Assembly (NCBI GenBank): GCA_030062745.1
Contig: CP099847.1
Location: forward strand, 27,452,923 to 27,516,922
DNA from: Capitulum mitella
Lineage: Eukaryota; Arthropoda; Thecostraca; Pollicipedomorpha; Pollicipedidae
Reading direction: 5' to 3'
Length of the DNA stretch: 64,000 nucleotides
Of the stretch, positions 47,701 to 59,500 are shown piece after piece. The notes beneath the pieces were generated by a model that was given only the letters and a program-made list of their open reading frames with translations, had not been told where the DNA came from and did no database searches. How positions within the stretch are numbered: the first letter of the stretch is position 1; every line of letters begins with the position of its first letter. The position numbers and the translations under genes were made by a program.

Positions 47701-50700
47701 TAGTCCCCGTGGCTCCAGGAACAGGACATGGCCCGGCGGTAATGACGGAGGATCTGTCGGCCGGGGGCAGCAGCCGGCTGCGATGATGATGTGGTGATGA
47801 TGGCGACCTGTTAACCAGAAGCAGCAGCTTGCTGTCATAACGATGATCCGTGCTGTGTATGATTACGGTGGTCTGTTAGCCAGAGGCAGCAGCTGTCTGT
47901 GATCATGGTGGTCTGTGAGAAACAGCGGTTGTTTGTGATGACAGCGATCTGCGCTGTATGTGATGACGGTGATCTGCGCTGTCTGATGACAGTGGTCTGT
48001 GCTGTCCGTGATGGCGGTGGTCTGTCGGCTGTCCGTGGTGACGGTACTGTGTTGGTTAGCGGCAACAGGTGGCGGTCTGGTGGAGTGACGGTGCTCTTTT
48101 TGTCAGAGGCAGCAAGTGGCCGTCTGGTGGAGTGACGGTGCTCTGTTGGCTGTTGGTGATGACGGTGATTTGTTGGCCCTTTGTGGTGACGGTGATGATG
48201 CTGTCTGTGATGACGGTGATCTGTCGGCTGTCGGTGACGGCGGTAATGACGCTTTCTGAGATGACGGTGCTCAGTTGGCTGTTGGTGATGACGGTGCTGT
48301 GTCGGTCAGAGGCAGCAGGTGGCCGTCTGGTGGAGTGACGGTGCTCTGTTGGCTGTCGGTGATGACGGTGCTCTGTCGGTCAGAGGCAGCAGGTGGCCGT
48401 CTGGTGGAGTGCGGCCGTCGGCGAGATCCAGCCGTGGACGCCCACCGGCCGGGACCAGGACCGGGCCAACGTGCTGGTGTACGGCGTCACGCCCGGGCCG
48501 GCCGCACCGCCCGCCGAGCCTGGTCAAATGTGAGTCATCGCTGCCCCGCCAGCGTTTGTCTTGACAAGACACTTGGAGTTACGATCTGTGTGGGAAGTAA
48601 AGTTTTTGATCTTTCTTGCACAAGTACTGTGGGTTGCGCTTTGAGTTCTCTTAGAAAATTCGCAGACATCCCTTTAAAGTAATTGATTGTAAACGTCGCT
48701 GTTAAAGATGATTTGAAAATGGTAATGTTGTCCTGCTGTGTCAGCTGCCCGCCTCTTGGCTGTGACAGCTCACTCCTCTGTGAGCGAAGCCTGTCCTGTG
48801 TGAGTTTTCCCTGCCCCATGTGAGAACCCGCCCTGCCCTCCTGCGTAAGCTCACCCTGTCCTGGTGCGTGAGCTGTCTCTGTCCTGCTTTGTGAGCTGCA
48901 TCTGTCGTGCTGTATGGACAACCTCTGTCCTGCTATATGAGCTGCCTCCGTCCTGCAGGCTCCGTGTTGGAGCCTGCTTAGCGGCCTCTGTCCTGCTTTG
49001 TGAGCCGCCTCTGTCCTGTTGTGTCAGCTGCCTGTGTCCTGTGTGAGCTGCATTTGTCCTGCTGCTTCAGCTGCTGTGTGGCTGCGTCTGTCCTGCTGTG
49101 TCAGCTGCCTCTGTCCTGCTGTGTCAGCAGCTGCGTCGTTTTACTGACCCAGGCCACCTGACGGAGCCCGGCTGGAGTTACTCAGCTACTGCAAGACCCA
49201 CCACGACCCTCTGCTGGTGCAGTTCAGCCACTTCAGGCCGGACACTCTCTACACAGTGGAGCAAAGCCTAACCAAAACGGTAACACGGTCCGCATGGCGT
49301 AGGGCAAAACATCACCAAAGCGTGGTGGAATGACTGCATGTTGCATAAGCCACCTCTTTTTATGTCTTTATCTTTTTAAGCCGGGGTAGTGAACGGGGGC
49401 GCCTGTCTTGCAGCAAAGCTGCTGTTGGAATTTGGCGGCGTATTACGTGTCAGACATGGCTGTGCTGATGCAGCTTCCATTGCAGGGTGAGGTGCTGGTG
49501 GAGCACGGCACGTATGACGTATCGTCGGCGGTATGTCAACAGTTGTCGGCCATCACCATTCCGCTGACGGCAGAGGTAATTGGCGCCCTCGCGCCGGAAG
49601 TGGTTGGTGGACCGCCAGTTGGCTTTAGGCGGCGTTCACCACATTGCGAAGGCGGCGATGGATCTTACTAAGTGAATCTCTTGGCGTCACGCAACAAAAA
49701 CATGGCTGTACGTTAAAAAATAAAGAAATGCGTTTATTCCTGGGAATTACTTGAGGCTGCATGGTAACAGTTTTCCGTCGCCGTGACATGGCATTAACTT
49801 TTATTGCAGTTTTCATTTTGTCGGGCAGTTTCTTGTACGTGTAAAATATTGCGCTTTCGTGATGGAACCACAGAATGAACGGCTCTGTTGAGGCATCGCG
49901 GCAGACTTGTACAGTGAAGCTGATGTGTCTGTCTGTTATCAGGTGCTGTGTGCTGCCCTGTCCCCTGACGAGAGGAGGCTACTGTTGGGCTGTGCCGACA
50001 ACTCGCTGCTGCTCCACAACTGTGCCAGACAAATGACTCATATGGTCAAAATACAAATGGTACGTTTTAAGGATCTCAGCGAAATTGTCCGTATCATTTG
50101 AGTCTGCGCTTTGAGTGTGGCAGCTGCAGTGCTTGGCTTAGGTCTTGCTCTTTTCTTACTTCTCATTCATGATGTGCTTTGCGCCTGAGTGCAGTACAAG
50201 ATAGACAGCTGTTGCAGGTAGAAAAGCGCGGAAATGTTCAACTGGGCGCTTGTCGGGCCAGTATTCTGTTCCTCCGTCAGTAACCTCCACGCAGTCTCCA
50301 TCGTGTTCCCCTGGTTTGCCCAGTGGTGGTTGGCTGAGTCGTTGCCCTGTTTGACCTCACCCTGACCCGTGACTCGCTCTCCCGCCCGGCAGACGCCGTG
50401 CCGGGCGGCCTGGCACCAGCACAGCACGGTGGCCTTCGTCACCAGCGAGACGGGCCAGCTGCGCGGCTACGACCTGGCGCTGTCGCAGGTGCCGATCCAG
50501 CTGCTGGGCCACGGCTGCTGGTCGGCCGGCGGCGCCGCTCCGGCCGCGGCCCCGAACGCGGCCCCGACCCAGCCCCCGGCCCCCGCCGCGGCCCAGGCCC
50601 AGTCGGGGCTCGGGCTCGGACAGTACTTCAGGTGTGTGGTGAGCTGCCCCGCCCGCCACCGTGCTGTACGTTCTGCTGCTGTGCTGTGTGTGTACCTGGG

Positions 50701-53700
50701 CCGTTTCTGTTGTCATGCCGTGTTTTCTGTGCGCAAGCAGTGAGATTAATTGGAAAATCACAGCGTGCAGGTTCCACTGAACTCGTCCTGCACAACCTGG
50801 ATCATAAGTAAGGAAGATCAAAAGTAATAGATCAAGGAATCAGTAACCTCTCAATGTTTTAGTCGTGATACATGGCATTTGAATAAAAAATAATGCTGGG
50901 CTGAGCCGAACCATGCCGCCGACTGACAGACGGGCAACACTCCTGGTCCGCTGGCCATAGCTGACCAGATGCGGGCCGTTTCAGGTTTAAGCCGCGCGTC
51001 TGCCGGCTGCTGCACTGTCCGGAGGTGATGTCGCAGCAGGGCCACGTGCTGCAGTCGCTGCTCATCACGTTCGTCAGGTGGGCGCCGCGACAGCGGGTAA
51101 CGCAGCCTTGTGTCCGGGATAGGGAGGAAACCACGTAAAGAAATTCCTAGACGTTGTAGTAGCTACATCTGCCCTCAGCTTTTTCTTTCATCTTTAAGAA
51201 CAGCTGATGGTCATGTTTTACCTGTTCATTGACTGGCTTGTTTTTGTTACACGATTTGTCTTCCATGAGCTGGTAATGATTTGAATATGTTGGCGTTTCC
51301 TGAAGATCTTGCTCTGTCTACAGGGGGCCGATGGCGCTGCTCTGTCTTCAGGTGAGTAAGAACGGACGCTCTGAAAACAGGAGCCAGAGAAAACCGGTGG
51401 TAGCGTACACATGACGACGCTAATTATAAATAGAGTCGACTTCAGCAGCGACTGTCCGGATCGTCTCCACGTCCGTCACGCCTCGCCGTTTGCCCGCCGG
51501 CAGGTGAGCCGCCCGAACAAGGGCCGCGTCTACCCGAGTGACGTCATCAGCGACTACGTCAGCGGGCAGCGACTGGACGCGGCCATCAACCTGCTGACGT
51601 CACTCAACTGGGAGCAGCAGGGCGACGAGGCGCTGGCCGGCCTCTACATGATCGTCAACCAGCTGCTCAAAGCTGCCGCTGACGCCGGCCAGGGAAGGTG
51701 AGACGGACGGAATTCGGCGGCGTGCGGAGGGCAGGTGTGACGGAATGGTTAGCAGGGAAACGAACAACGGGGTCAGCGCGAGCCGTCTGTGAATCCATAT
51801 GCTGGGCTCGGCCGGCAAGTGTTCATGCAAGGTAAAGGACAGAAAAATGCTTGTGGTACACATACGCCTACCTAGTCCTTGTGTTTGGTAGAGTCAGCAT
51901 CCATTGTTAGTATCACCGTGAGTTGAATACAAGGGTATATTCGTGCAACGAGTGTTCCTTCAATCTATGTGGGTGCGGAAAGCTGTCTTACTCGATGTCT
52001 CGCTCCGTCGTATCCTTTTTACGTTTGAAACCAGTGTCTCGCCCTAACGCGTGTTTTGAACGCGCTTGTGTATTCGTAGTGTTCCAAAACACGGGAACGT
52101 GTTTTGAAGTCGTGGCGTGTAGTCTTAGAAAGCAATCCGTGGCTTACATTACGACTTGAAACTCTGCACCTGTCGATAGCCCAGCTGAAGGCGGCTCTGG
52201 CCAGCTGTATGACCCATGCCCCGTCCTGACTGTGTGGTCCGTGTTCTTACAGCCCAGCTGAATACAGCTGTGGCCAGCTGTATGACCCATGCCCCGTCCT
52301 GACTGTGTGGTCCGTGTTCCTACAGCTCAGCTAGAGGCGGCTCTGGGCAGCTACCTGGCGCCGGTGCGGGCCCTGTCGCCGCCCGTGGAGAACATGTACG
52401 GAGACCGGATCAGGAACATCACGCGCCGCTTCTTCCACCACCTGCTCAGGTCAGCTGCCACCCGGTCCACCTCCCTCCCCGGGCCACGGGAAACGCTGCT
52501 GCGGCGGTACGGAGGAGAACGTCAGCATCTTTGCCGTTGTTTGCAGGGTAGCCGCGGTTGGCTTCCGCGTAAAAGCGAGCTTAAGTGCGGTTCATTTAGC
52601 AAATATATATCATGTGTATTATATTGTCACGTTGTGAGAGGCGATGGGCAGTGGACGTGCGGCGATGTTGGATTGAATTGGGCGTTTTTGCGTCGCACGG
52701 ACCGTATGTTTTCGCCGACACCGGCCGGAACGCTGCACGTCCTGTTAGCCAATTTGATCATGTAAGGAAAACCGTAGAGTCCGTATGGTTGATGGCTCAG
52801 CGGGGGAGCGCTGACCGACGCTCAGCAGGCCTCCCAGTCCCCAGCTCAGCCCCAGTCACGCCACCGCCGCGCGCTCTGCACGGCAGGCACCGCTGCTACG
52901 AGAAGGCGTACCGTCTGGCGCTGGACCTGCGCGACCACGACCTGTTCATGGACCTGCACCGGGCGGCGCTGCGCTCCGGCGAGCGCCACCTGGCGGCCGC
53001 CGCGCTCACCAAGGCCGACGACATGGACAACGCCAGCTCGTCCGCCACGTCCGGTACGGAGGCGTCGATGCTCGCCCCGTGCCCGGTGGGGGGGGGGGGG
53101 TCGTGAGGGTCACGTGCCGTGGTGGCGGTGCGGCGCACGCACGGTGTCCGGTGGTGTTTGAAGTGTTCGATGGTTACAAGCTTCTCTCTGAAGTGGCGCC
53201 TGAGGCAAGTTGTCAGAGAACGCCTCCTGGGCAGTTACATGCTGTCTGTCTTGTTTGCTCTTTCACCTCCTCTCTCCCGAGTTAAGGCAGTCTTCTGAGG
53301 TAGTCCTGGCTGAGGCGGTAGTTGGTTAGATGGGACTGTTAACTGTCCCGCCGGCTCCGTCTGTGACCCGCTCCCCGCTCCCGCTCCCGCTCCCGCTCCC
53401 GCTCCCGCTCCCGCCGCGTGGCGCCCCTCTGAGACGCTCGGCGCGCGCAGGCTCCGAGTGCGGCGAGACCTTCCTCCTGCTCGTCCGACTGCAGCTCGTC
53501 CTGGCACAGCGACGGCGACCAGTCGGACGACCTGCTGATCGGCGGCGACGGCGAGGGCGCCCTGGTGAGCCGCCTGACGTCAGGCTGATGTGACAGGCTA
53601 CGACTGCTGACGTCGCGCCGCGTCATGCGGGCGCCGACGCCGGATAGCCGCTTCACATGAAGAGGGGGAGGGTCGTTAACCAGGGCTGGTTGTGGACGCT

Positions 53701-55893
53701 GCCACTAAGGCGCTGACACTGGGGTGTTGGTGGTTTTTTGTGACCACCTGGCTTTCCGGTGTCGATGCCCCGCGATTAAGGGAAATTCTGTATTGACCTT
53801 TGCGTAACTACTTGCATTACGTGGCGAATTGTTTTCTGTGTTCGTTGTGACGCTAATCGATTACGTGTTCTGTGTGCTTTCATCACAAAAAGAACAGGAT
53901 CTTCGACGACTGGGAACGCGACCGCTTTGAACAGCGCCTACTGGTGTTGCCCTTCGCCTGAGTTAAACCAACGGTTCACAAAAGTCGGGTCTCCACCGTC
54001 CGCGCTTTCGGCCCGGCTCTCCGGCGCGGGCGCTCCCCTGACGTCACGCCCCCCCCCTCAGACGGCCCAGCTGCGGGCCGCCCGTCTGGCGCAGCCGGCG
54101 CCGGGACAGCGGGCCGTCGCCGGCGGAGAGGACCCCGCGGCCGGCCGGGCCGACGCGCAGGCGCCGGAGCGGCCAGCCGGCCCGCCGCCGGTCAGCGCGC
54201 GACGAGAGCCGGCCGGAGACGGCGAGAGGCCGACGGTCCCGCTGCTGACCGCGGGTCAAGGAGAGGTCGAGAGGTCAGGCGCCCTGCAGCTGACTGCGGG
54301 TCAAGGGGAGGTCGAAAGGTCAGGCGTCCCGCTGCTGACCCCAGGTCACGGAGAGGTGGGGAGGCCGGGCTTCCTCGCTGCTGACGTCAGGTCACGGAGA
54401 GGTGGAGAGACCGGGTTTTCCGCTGCTGACCTCAGCTCACCAGGAGCCAGCAGAGGTTGAGAAGCCGACGGCGCCACTGATGAGCTTCGGCCACCAAGGC
54501 TCAGGAGAAGTAGAGAAGCCGAAAGCTCCGCTGATGCGTTTCGGTCGACTAGGGTCGGCCCAGTTCGAGAGGCCGACGGGCCCGCTGGCGACCTTCGGCC
54601 GCCAAGGGTCGGCAAAGGCCGGGAGAGAAGCTGCCGATCACCTGGACATCTGTCCCCAGGGTCCTCCCGGCACTGAAAAGGTGCCGACTGGGCCGCCGGT
54701 GACCTCAGTTCACCAGGGCTCCACGGGTGACGGCGAGGGGCCAGCTGACCCGCCGCTGCCGTTTGCCGCTCAGCGGACGTGGGAGGCCGAGGTGGCGGCC
54801 GCCGCGTGGTCGTCAGTCTCTCAGCCCCGGCCGGTGGAGGGCGGAGCCGAGAGGCTGCCGCACCCGCGGCCCAGCCTCAGCGCCCAGAGGTCGCTGGAGC
54901 CGGAGCGGCCGCCGCTGCCGCCCCGGCCGGCCGGCCGCCAGGCGTCCCTGGGCGCCGAGAAGCCGCCGCTGCCGCCGCGGCCGGCCGGCTTACCGAGGCC
55001 GCGGGGGGCGGCCGGGCTGAGCCAGCCGCAGCGGGCGGCGGCGGCCCCGCAGCCGACGCCGGGCCACGGGAGACTGTGGGAGTCGGCCCCGTCGTCCGCG
55101 CACCAGAGCCGGGAGCGACTGTGGGACGCGCCGGCCCCAGCCTCCCTGCCCGGTCAGAGCCAGGAGCGACTGTGGGAATCAGCTCCAGCTTCCCACCCTG
55201 TCCAGAGCCAGGAGCGACTGTGGGAATCAGCTCCAGTCTCCCACACCGTCCAGAGCCAGGAGCGGCTGTGGGAATCGGCTCCCCGACCTCCCCACCCGGA
55301 CCAGAGCCAGGAGCGACTGTGGGAATCGGCTCCCCGACCTCCCCACCCGGACCAGAGCCAGGAGCGACCCTGGCAGTCGGCGCCTTCACCCGCGGCGGAG
55401 ATTGGACCAAGCCAGGCTCGACCGTCGGCGCCGCAGCCTCTGCCCCGCTCGCGGCCGCCAGGTACGGTGCCGAGCGACTCGGCTGGCAGCTCGGGTCAGT
55501 TCGGTGTCACGGGGCCGCGTCGCGGTCTGAACTCACTTTCTTCAGGTACCCGTGACGGATCTGTGTGTCCGTGGCGGTTCGGTGTGGGCGTGATGGCCGT
55601 CTCTCTTTGTTACTCGGAAATGACAATTTGTCGCCGGCCTATTTGTATGCAGCCTATGCATATCATCGTGGCACCTGTTACATGTAGCTTATATCGCGCT
55701 TAATCGTGAGGTTTTCATCTGCGACCGTCTAGGGTTATGAGTGGTTGTCCACGGGTTGTCCGGTACCACGCTGTCTCTGACTAGTTTTATTTGCCGTCGT
55801 AGGTTGTCATAAAAGAAAAAAAAACTGTCATTTCATCTGTTTCCTTTTTCAGAACCAGAGGACGATGCAGCGCTGGTGATCCACTTCGTCTGA
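44775..55893 (+). CDS. WDPCP: WDPCP/Fritz planar cell polarity and ciliogenesis effector
   Basis: Seventeen exons: 44775-44863, 45279-45420, 46463-46643, about 47027-47279, 48393-48529, 49153-49279, 49486-49575, 49943-50059, 50393-50631, 50985-51077, 51324-51351, 51504-51697, 52326-52449, 52887-53053, 53451-53564, 54062-55545 and 55853-55893; roughly 1200 codons against about 746 in human. WDPCP works with INTU and FUZ in the CPLANE complex for ciliogenesis and planar polarity. Orthology rests on LLEVHFWTHSEDVIVHPDDV, LIDKTLLGKMGSD, DQDRANVLVYGV, LLLGCADNSLLLHN, AAINLLTSLNWEQQG, NITRRFFHHLLR, DHDLFMDLHRAAL and the closing ALVIHFV. Exon 11 is only 28 nt. The C-terminus is hugely enlarged by repeats. 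The 1484-nt exon is one base out of phase, with a break near 54370. Splice phases also fail by one at the borders before 47027, 52326 and, less surely, 53451. Assembly indels are likely. Confidence 0.93.
46946..47010. repeat. Direct duplication before WDPCP exon 4
   Basis: GCACCGTGCTCCCCATATTC plus ACCCGCGCGATG occurs twice in tandem, about 38 bases apart, immediately upstream of the exon-4 acceptor. It probably includes part of the branch-point region. Confidence 0.85.
47880..48412 (+). repeat. Two-level minisatellite carrying the WDPCP exon-5 acceptor
   Basis: A basic unit of about 27 bp (GTGATGACGGTGATCTGTCGG-like) fills 47880-48392. Superimposed is a longer unit containing GGCAGCAGGTGGCCGTCTGG and TGGAGTG, which is the true acceptor (GCAG|GTGGCC at 48392/48393) plus the first 18 bases of exon 5 (Val-Ala-Val-Trp-Trp-Ser). 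Copies of this longer unit lie near 48066, 48110 and 48309 before the real one at 48385. The copy near 48110 has AAG in place of the AG-G border. Confidence 0.9.
48740..49140. repeat. About 24-bp minisatellite in WDPCP intron 5
   Basis: Many imperfect copies of AGCTGCCTCTGTCCTGCTGT, with variable TGTG- or TGTCAG ends. It ends a few bases before the exon-6 acceptor at 49152 but does not include the exon sequence. It supplies pyrimidine-rich text upstream of the acceptor. Confidence 0.85.
52183..52345 (+). repeat. Repeat carrying the WDPCP exon-13 acceptor
   Basis: Two intronic copies of a roughly 70-bp unit precede exon 13. Each reads AGCCCAGCTGAA, GCTCTGGCCAGCTGTATGAC-like text, CCCATGCCCCGTCCTGACTG and TGTGGTCCGTGTTC(T/C)TACAG. 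The final TACAG is a full acceptor, so acceptor-like sites occur at about 52252 and at the real border 52325. The start of exon 13 (CTCAGCTAGAGGCGGCTCTG) is the head of the third copy. Confidence 0.88.
53372..53415 (+). repeat. (GCTCCC)n pyrimidine-rich run before WDPCP exon 15
   Basis: Seven tandem CGCTCC hexamers lie 35 bases upstream of the acceptor at 53449-53450 and probably serve as an extended pyrimidine tract. Confidence 0.85.
54240..54630 (+). repeat. In-frame 45/54-bp coding repeat in WDPCP exon 16
   Basis: About eight units, the first ones 45 bp and the later ones 54 bp, encode peptides such as LLTAGQGEVERSGAL and LMSFGHQGSGEVEKPKAP. Third and later units diverge progressively. 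One unit holds a single extra base compared with its neighbours (TTCCTCGCTGCTG against GTCCCGCTGCTG, about 54368-54371), which moves the frame. The upstream frame ends at a stop at 54458-54460, while the downstream frame runs on to the proper last splice donor. Confidence 0.9.
55065..55385 (+). repeat. In-frame 48-51-bp coding repeat (QSQERLWESAP) in WDPCP
   Basis: Seven copies of a unit with core QSQERLWESAP and a variable Pro/Ser/His tail. Copies are nearly identical at DNA level (GGAGCGACTGTGGGAATCGG), implying recent expansion. No similar segment is known to me in WDPCP orthologues. The composition predicts disorder. Confidence 0.92.
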
Positions 55894-56270
55894 CCTGCGG
55901 GCGACCACTCGGCCAACACTGCCCCGCTCCGGGCTGATCTGCCGTCCATTGACCTACCCTTCCGCTGCCATCATCAGAGGCCGCCGTCGTCCCCGTGGCG
56001 TCCGGCCGCGCCGTCGTGATACGCCATCCGTCCATCGACACGTCGAGATTTATTTACATAATACTAGACCCGCGCCGCGCGCGCCGCGCCGCAACAGTTG
56101 TACGGCGACATTGCTCCGCGCGCGCGCATCAAACACCGGTCCTTATCACACTGGGCCACCGGACGCGACGCTAATCCGGTCTTCCGGGCGCCGGCGCCCG
56201 CCGTACAAATGCACGGGCGCGCAACGAAGCGAATGACTGGACGACTGGCACGTCGCGGCCCTATATTCGT

Positions 56271-56276
56271 AATAAA
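56271..56276 (+). terminator. Candidate WDPCP polyadenylation signal
   Basis: AATAAA 378 bases after the WDPCP stop. It sits between that stop and the ASPP stop at 56521 on the other strand, so the two transcripts end within about 600 bases of each other. Confidence 0.5.
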
Positions 56277-56520
56277 TGCTGTACTTCGCACTCGGCGCGT
56301 GTAACGTATCGGTTAGGCATGTCGAGCGGACGAACAAACTCAGTAAAAAGCGAGTTCTCCTCTTCGATCCGGGCATACGCAGCAGTCGCGTGCCTGATAT
56401 CCGTTGGTAAGGCACGAGCATGTCACAGAAGTCGGCCGATATGTCACCCTGGCGGTTGTCCGCTACACTCAAACCTTTGTACTAGCTCACAGATGGCACT
56501 AGTGTCTGGAGCGCCCCTCT

Positions 56521-59500
56521 TCACGGGACCTCGCGTTGGGTCTTGGGTTTCACGCGTGGGTACAGCTGAAAGCGAACCGTACAGCTAGTTAGCCCGCGGC
56601 TCTGGTCTAATGACATGCAATCTGAGGGATAACACGAGAATATGGCTTAGTTCCCCGATCGGATTCGGTAAAACCAAAGTAAAACGAAAGAAAGGTAATT
56701 GCGATACGCCAGAAACACCGTTCTGAACTAAAATCAAACGGCAAGGCCATCTGACACTAAGCACATGTGCAGTCTGGAAGTTAATTAAACGGCTTCTGAC
56801 GGCATAACGCTAAGTTGTTCACGCTTCATCCGCTAGCCAGCTTCAATCAATCACGCTCCATTTCCAGGCGACCGGCTCTGGCGGTCCGGAATTTAAACCT
56901 CCCCCTCTGCCGTGAGCCGCGCCGGCGGCCGGCGCCGCGCACTCACGCCGAGCAGGTTCCTGGGAATGTAGCCGTCTCGCGGCGGGTCGCCGCCGGTGGT
57001 CCACCACCACTCGCGCTCCACCTCGTCGCCCTTGCGCAGCACGGTGAGCGGCATGCCGTCCGTCAGCGCCAGCTCGTCGGCGTTCTGCGGCTGGTACGCG
57101 AACACGGCGTACACCCGGCCGTTGTTCAGGATGCCCAGCTTCTCCTGGATGCCTGCCGGGACGGAGGGACGGGTCAGCGGCGGCCGGCGGCGGCGACGCA
57201 GCGCTGATGGGCGGGGGAGGAAGCTCGGCCTGTGTACGGTCACACACACTGTTGCCAGGCACAGGAACTCTACAGCTGGCTTGAGAAATGTCAATGTATT
57301 TCATTTCACCGACAGACAGTGACAACACTCAATGGTGCCGGTTCCACTGTCTCGCCAGGCTGACGCCATGCTGAACCAGATTAAAGCCGCGCCACGAAAG
57401 CCATCACGGAAGTACACCACCATTCCCCAGCGACCGAAACAGAAACATGCATTTCGTTGGAACTGATGCGGAAGCCCTTCGCAACTCTGCTGACGCCAGA
57501 ATGCAACAGACCACGGCGATTTCCGCGTTTGTGGCCTGAGCGGGTTGCAGAGCCTGCTGGGCGAGCCCCAGACCCTCCCTGAGCGGCCGCCGCCGCGACT
57601 CACTGTAGAGGTACTCGGAGCAGCCGTGGTAGCCCTCCTCGTCCTCCTCGCACTTCTCGGCGGCCGTCTCGTGGTCGGAGAGCGTGGTGGCGAAGATGCA
57701 GGCGCCGTGCTCCACCAGGAAGCGCACCATGGGCAGGTTGTTGCACGAGGCGGCGCAGTGGAGGAGGCGTCCTGTCGGAAAAGCGGCGCGCGTCAGACGG
57801 CTACCTTACGACTGCGGCCGCCGGCCGCGCCACACCGCTGCCGGGCTCTGGGCTACCGATCACCGGGGAGGCGGGCACCCGGTACCGACGCCGACAGGGC
57901 GGGGTTCGTGCGAGTACGCGCTGTGCGACGGCGTCACACAAGGCAGGCCACGGGCTACGCAATCGCACATACACGGCGGTAGAGCATCTCTGATCTTTAC
58001 AAGAATTCCACCAGGATCTGTCATCAAAGAACGCTATCTAAGTGGCTGGAGTACGTGTCCGACAAAATGTACGGGGCCTGCCCAACATCCATTTGAAACT
58101 GCAACGCAAATCTCCACACAGAACACTTTTCTATCGGGCTGGACTTCCCCAGGTCCCTATTTCAAGGGCGAAACCGCTGTTCCACGGCACACTGGTCGTT
58201 TTGTACGAAACGACAAACGAACATTTTTTCATTCAAACTATTCTTAAAGCCTTCAAAGCGGGATGCTTCCTGCCTTCTTCCTAACACGACCAATCAAAAC
58301 CGACAGCGATACGCGCCAACAAAGGATCCAACAACAGCTCCACACTGGGCGTGGTCGTCAAAGCCGGAGAGATGAAACCCGTCCCGGCGGCACCGCATAA
58401 CACAAAGCACAGTCCACTCGAAATTGTCTCTGAAGGAAGCCGAAACTCCTCTGCGGCTGAACGGACAAGTTACAAACGAGCGGCGCCCAGCAAACAACCA
58501 CGCTCCAGCCAAGTGACGACGACAGAGGCCTTTCGAGGCGGCCCCGCGTCCCCCCCCCCCGGTCCGCAGGCGCCGCCGGGCGCGGCTAAACGGCTGGCGG
58601 CGCCCGGACGGAGCCAGCGAGGCGGAACGGCCGCTCGCCAGCGGGCGCCCAACGCTCTCACCAGCCGTCGCTGTCCTGCGAGTTGACGTCGCAGCCGAAC
58701 TCCACCAGGAACTTGACGATCTCGAAGTGTCCGGCGCAGATGGCGTTGTGCAGCGCCGTGATGCCCTCGTCATTGGAGGCCGAGGGGTCGCGCACCTCGC
58801 CTGCCGGCCGCGCGCGGTCAACGTCAGGCGGCGGGCATCAGTGAAGGACCACGGCATCACAGCGCTCGGCGTCAGTGGCACTCAGAACCTCTCAGACTGC
58901 GCGGCCACGTACCTCTCACTCGGTAGCCCCACATATCCCGTCTCCCCGCAAAGTGTGACTCTTCAGGTAACCAACCACGCCAGGTGGCGACTTTAAACGG
59001 ACCCGCGGGTACGCCGCAGCGTGCCCCGGCGCGCTGGCGCCAGCCGCCGTGCGTCGGCGGGGACCGAGTCAACTTAACTGGCGCCGCCTCAGGCCCGGCT
59101 GACAAACTCCCCGGCGCCCCGATTGGCCTCACTATCTGGGCACGGGCGCCGGGCCGTCATTAATTCCAACTGGGCCGCGGTCTCGGCCGTCATTGCCCTG
59201 ATTACCGGCGGCCGGCGGCGCCGCGCGCACCGCCCCGGCCGAGTTCTGCTCGCTCTGCGTCGGCCTAGCCCGCAGCGTCCCAGAAAAAAACATGCGTGAG
59301 ATTTACTCGGTACACGCGACCCCAAACTAACAAATTTACATATCGCACCCTACAGCACCAACAGGAGATCTCGGAAAACCAGCACGCGACAGAGACTCCT
59401 TTAAAGACGAAAAACGCACCCTTCTCGTTATAAACGTATTGTAAACGTGCCGGAAATTTCCGGTTCCAAAGTGAAAACTGGCTAGTCAGCAGTGAAAACT

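Noticed and set aside
54779-55555. 258-codon frame with PGATVG repeats over WDPCP exon 16
   Set aside because: Alternative frame of the GC-rich coding repeat. The frame used in WDPCP is the one that reaches the last donor in phase and ends in ALVIHFV.
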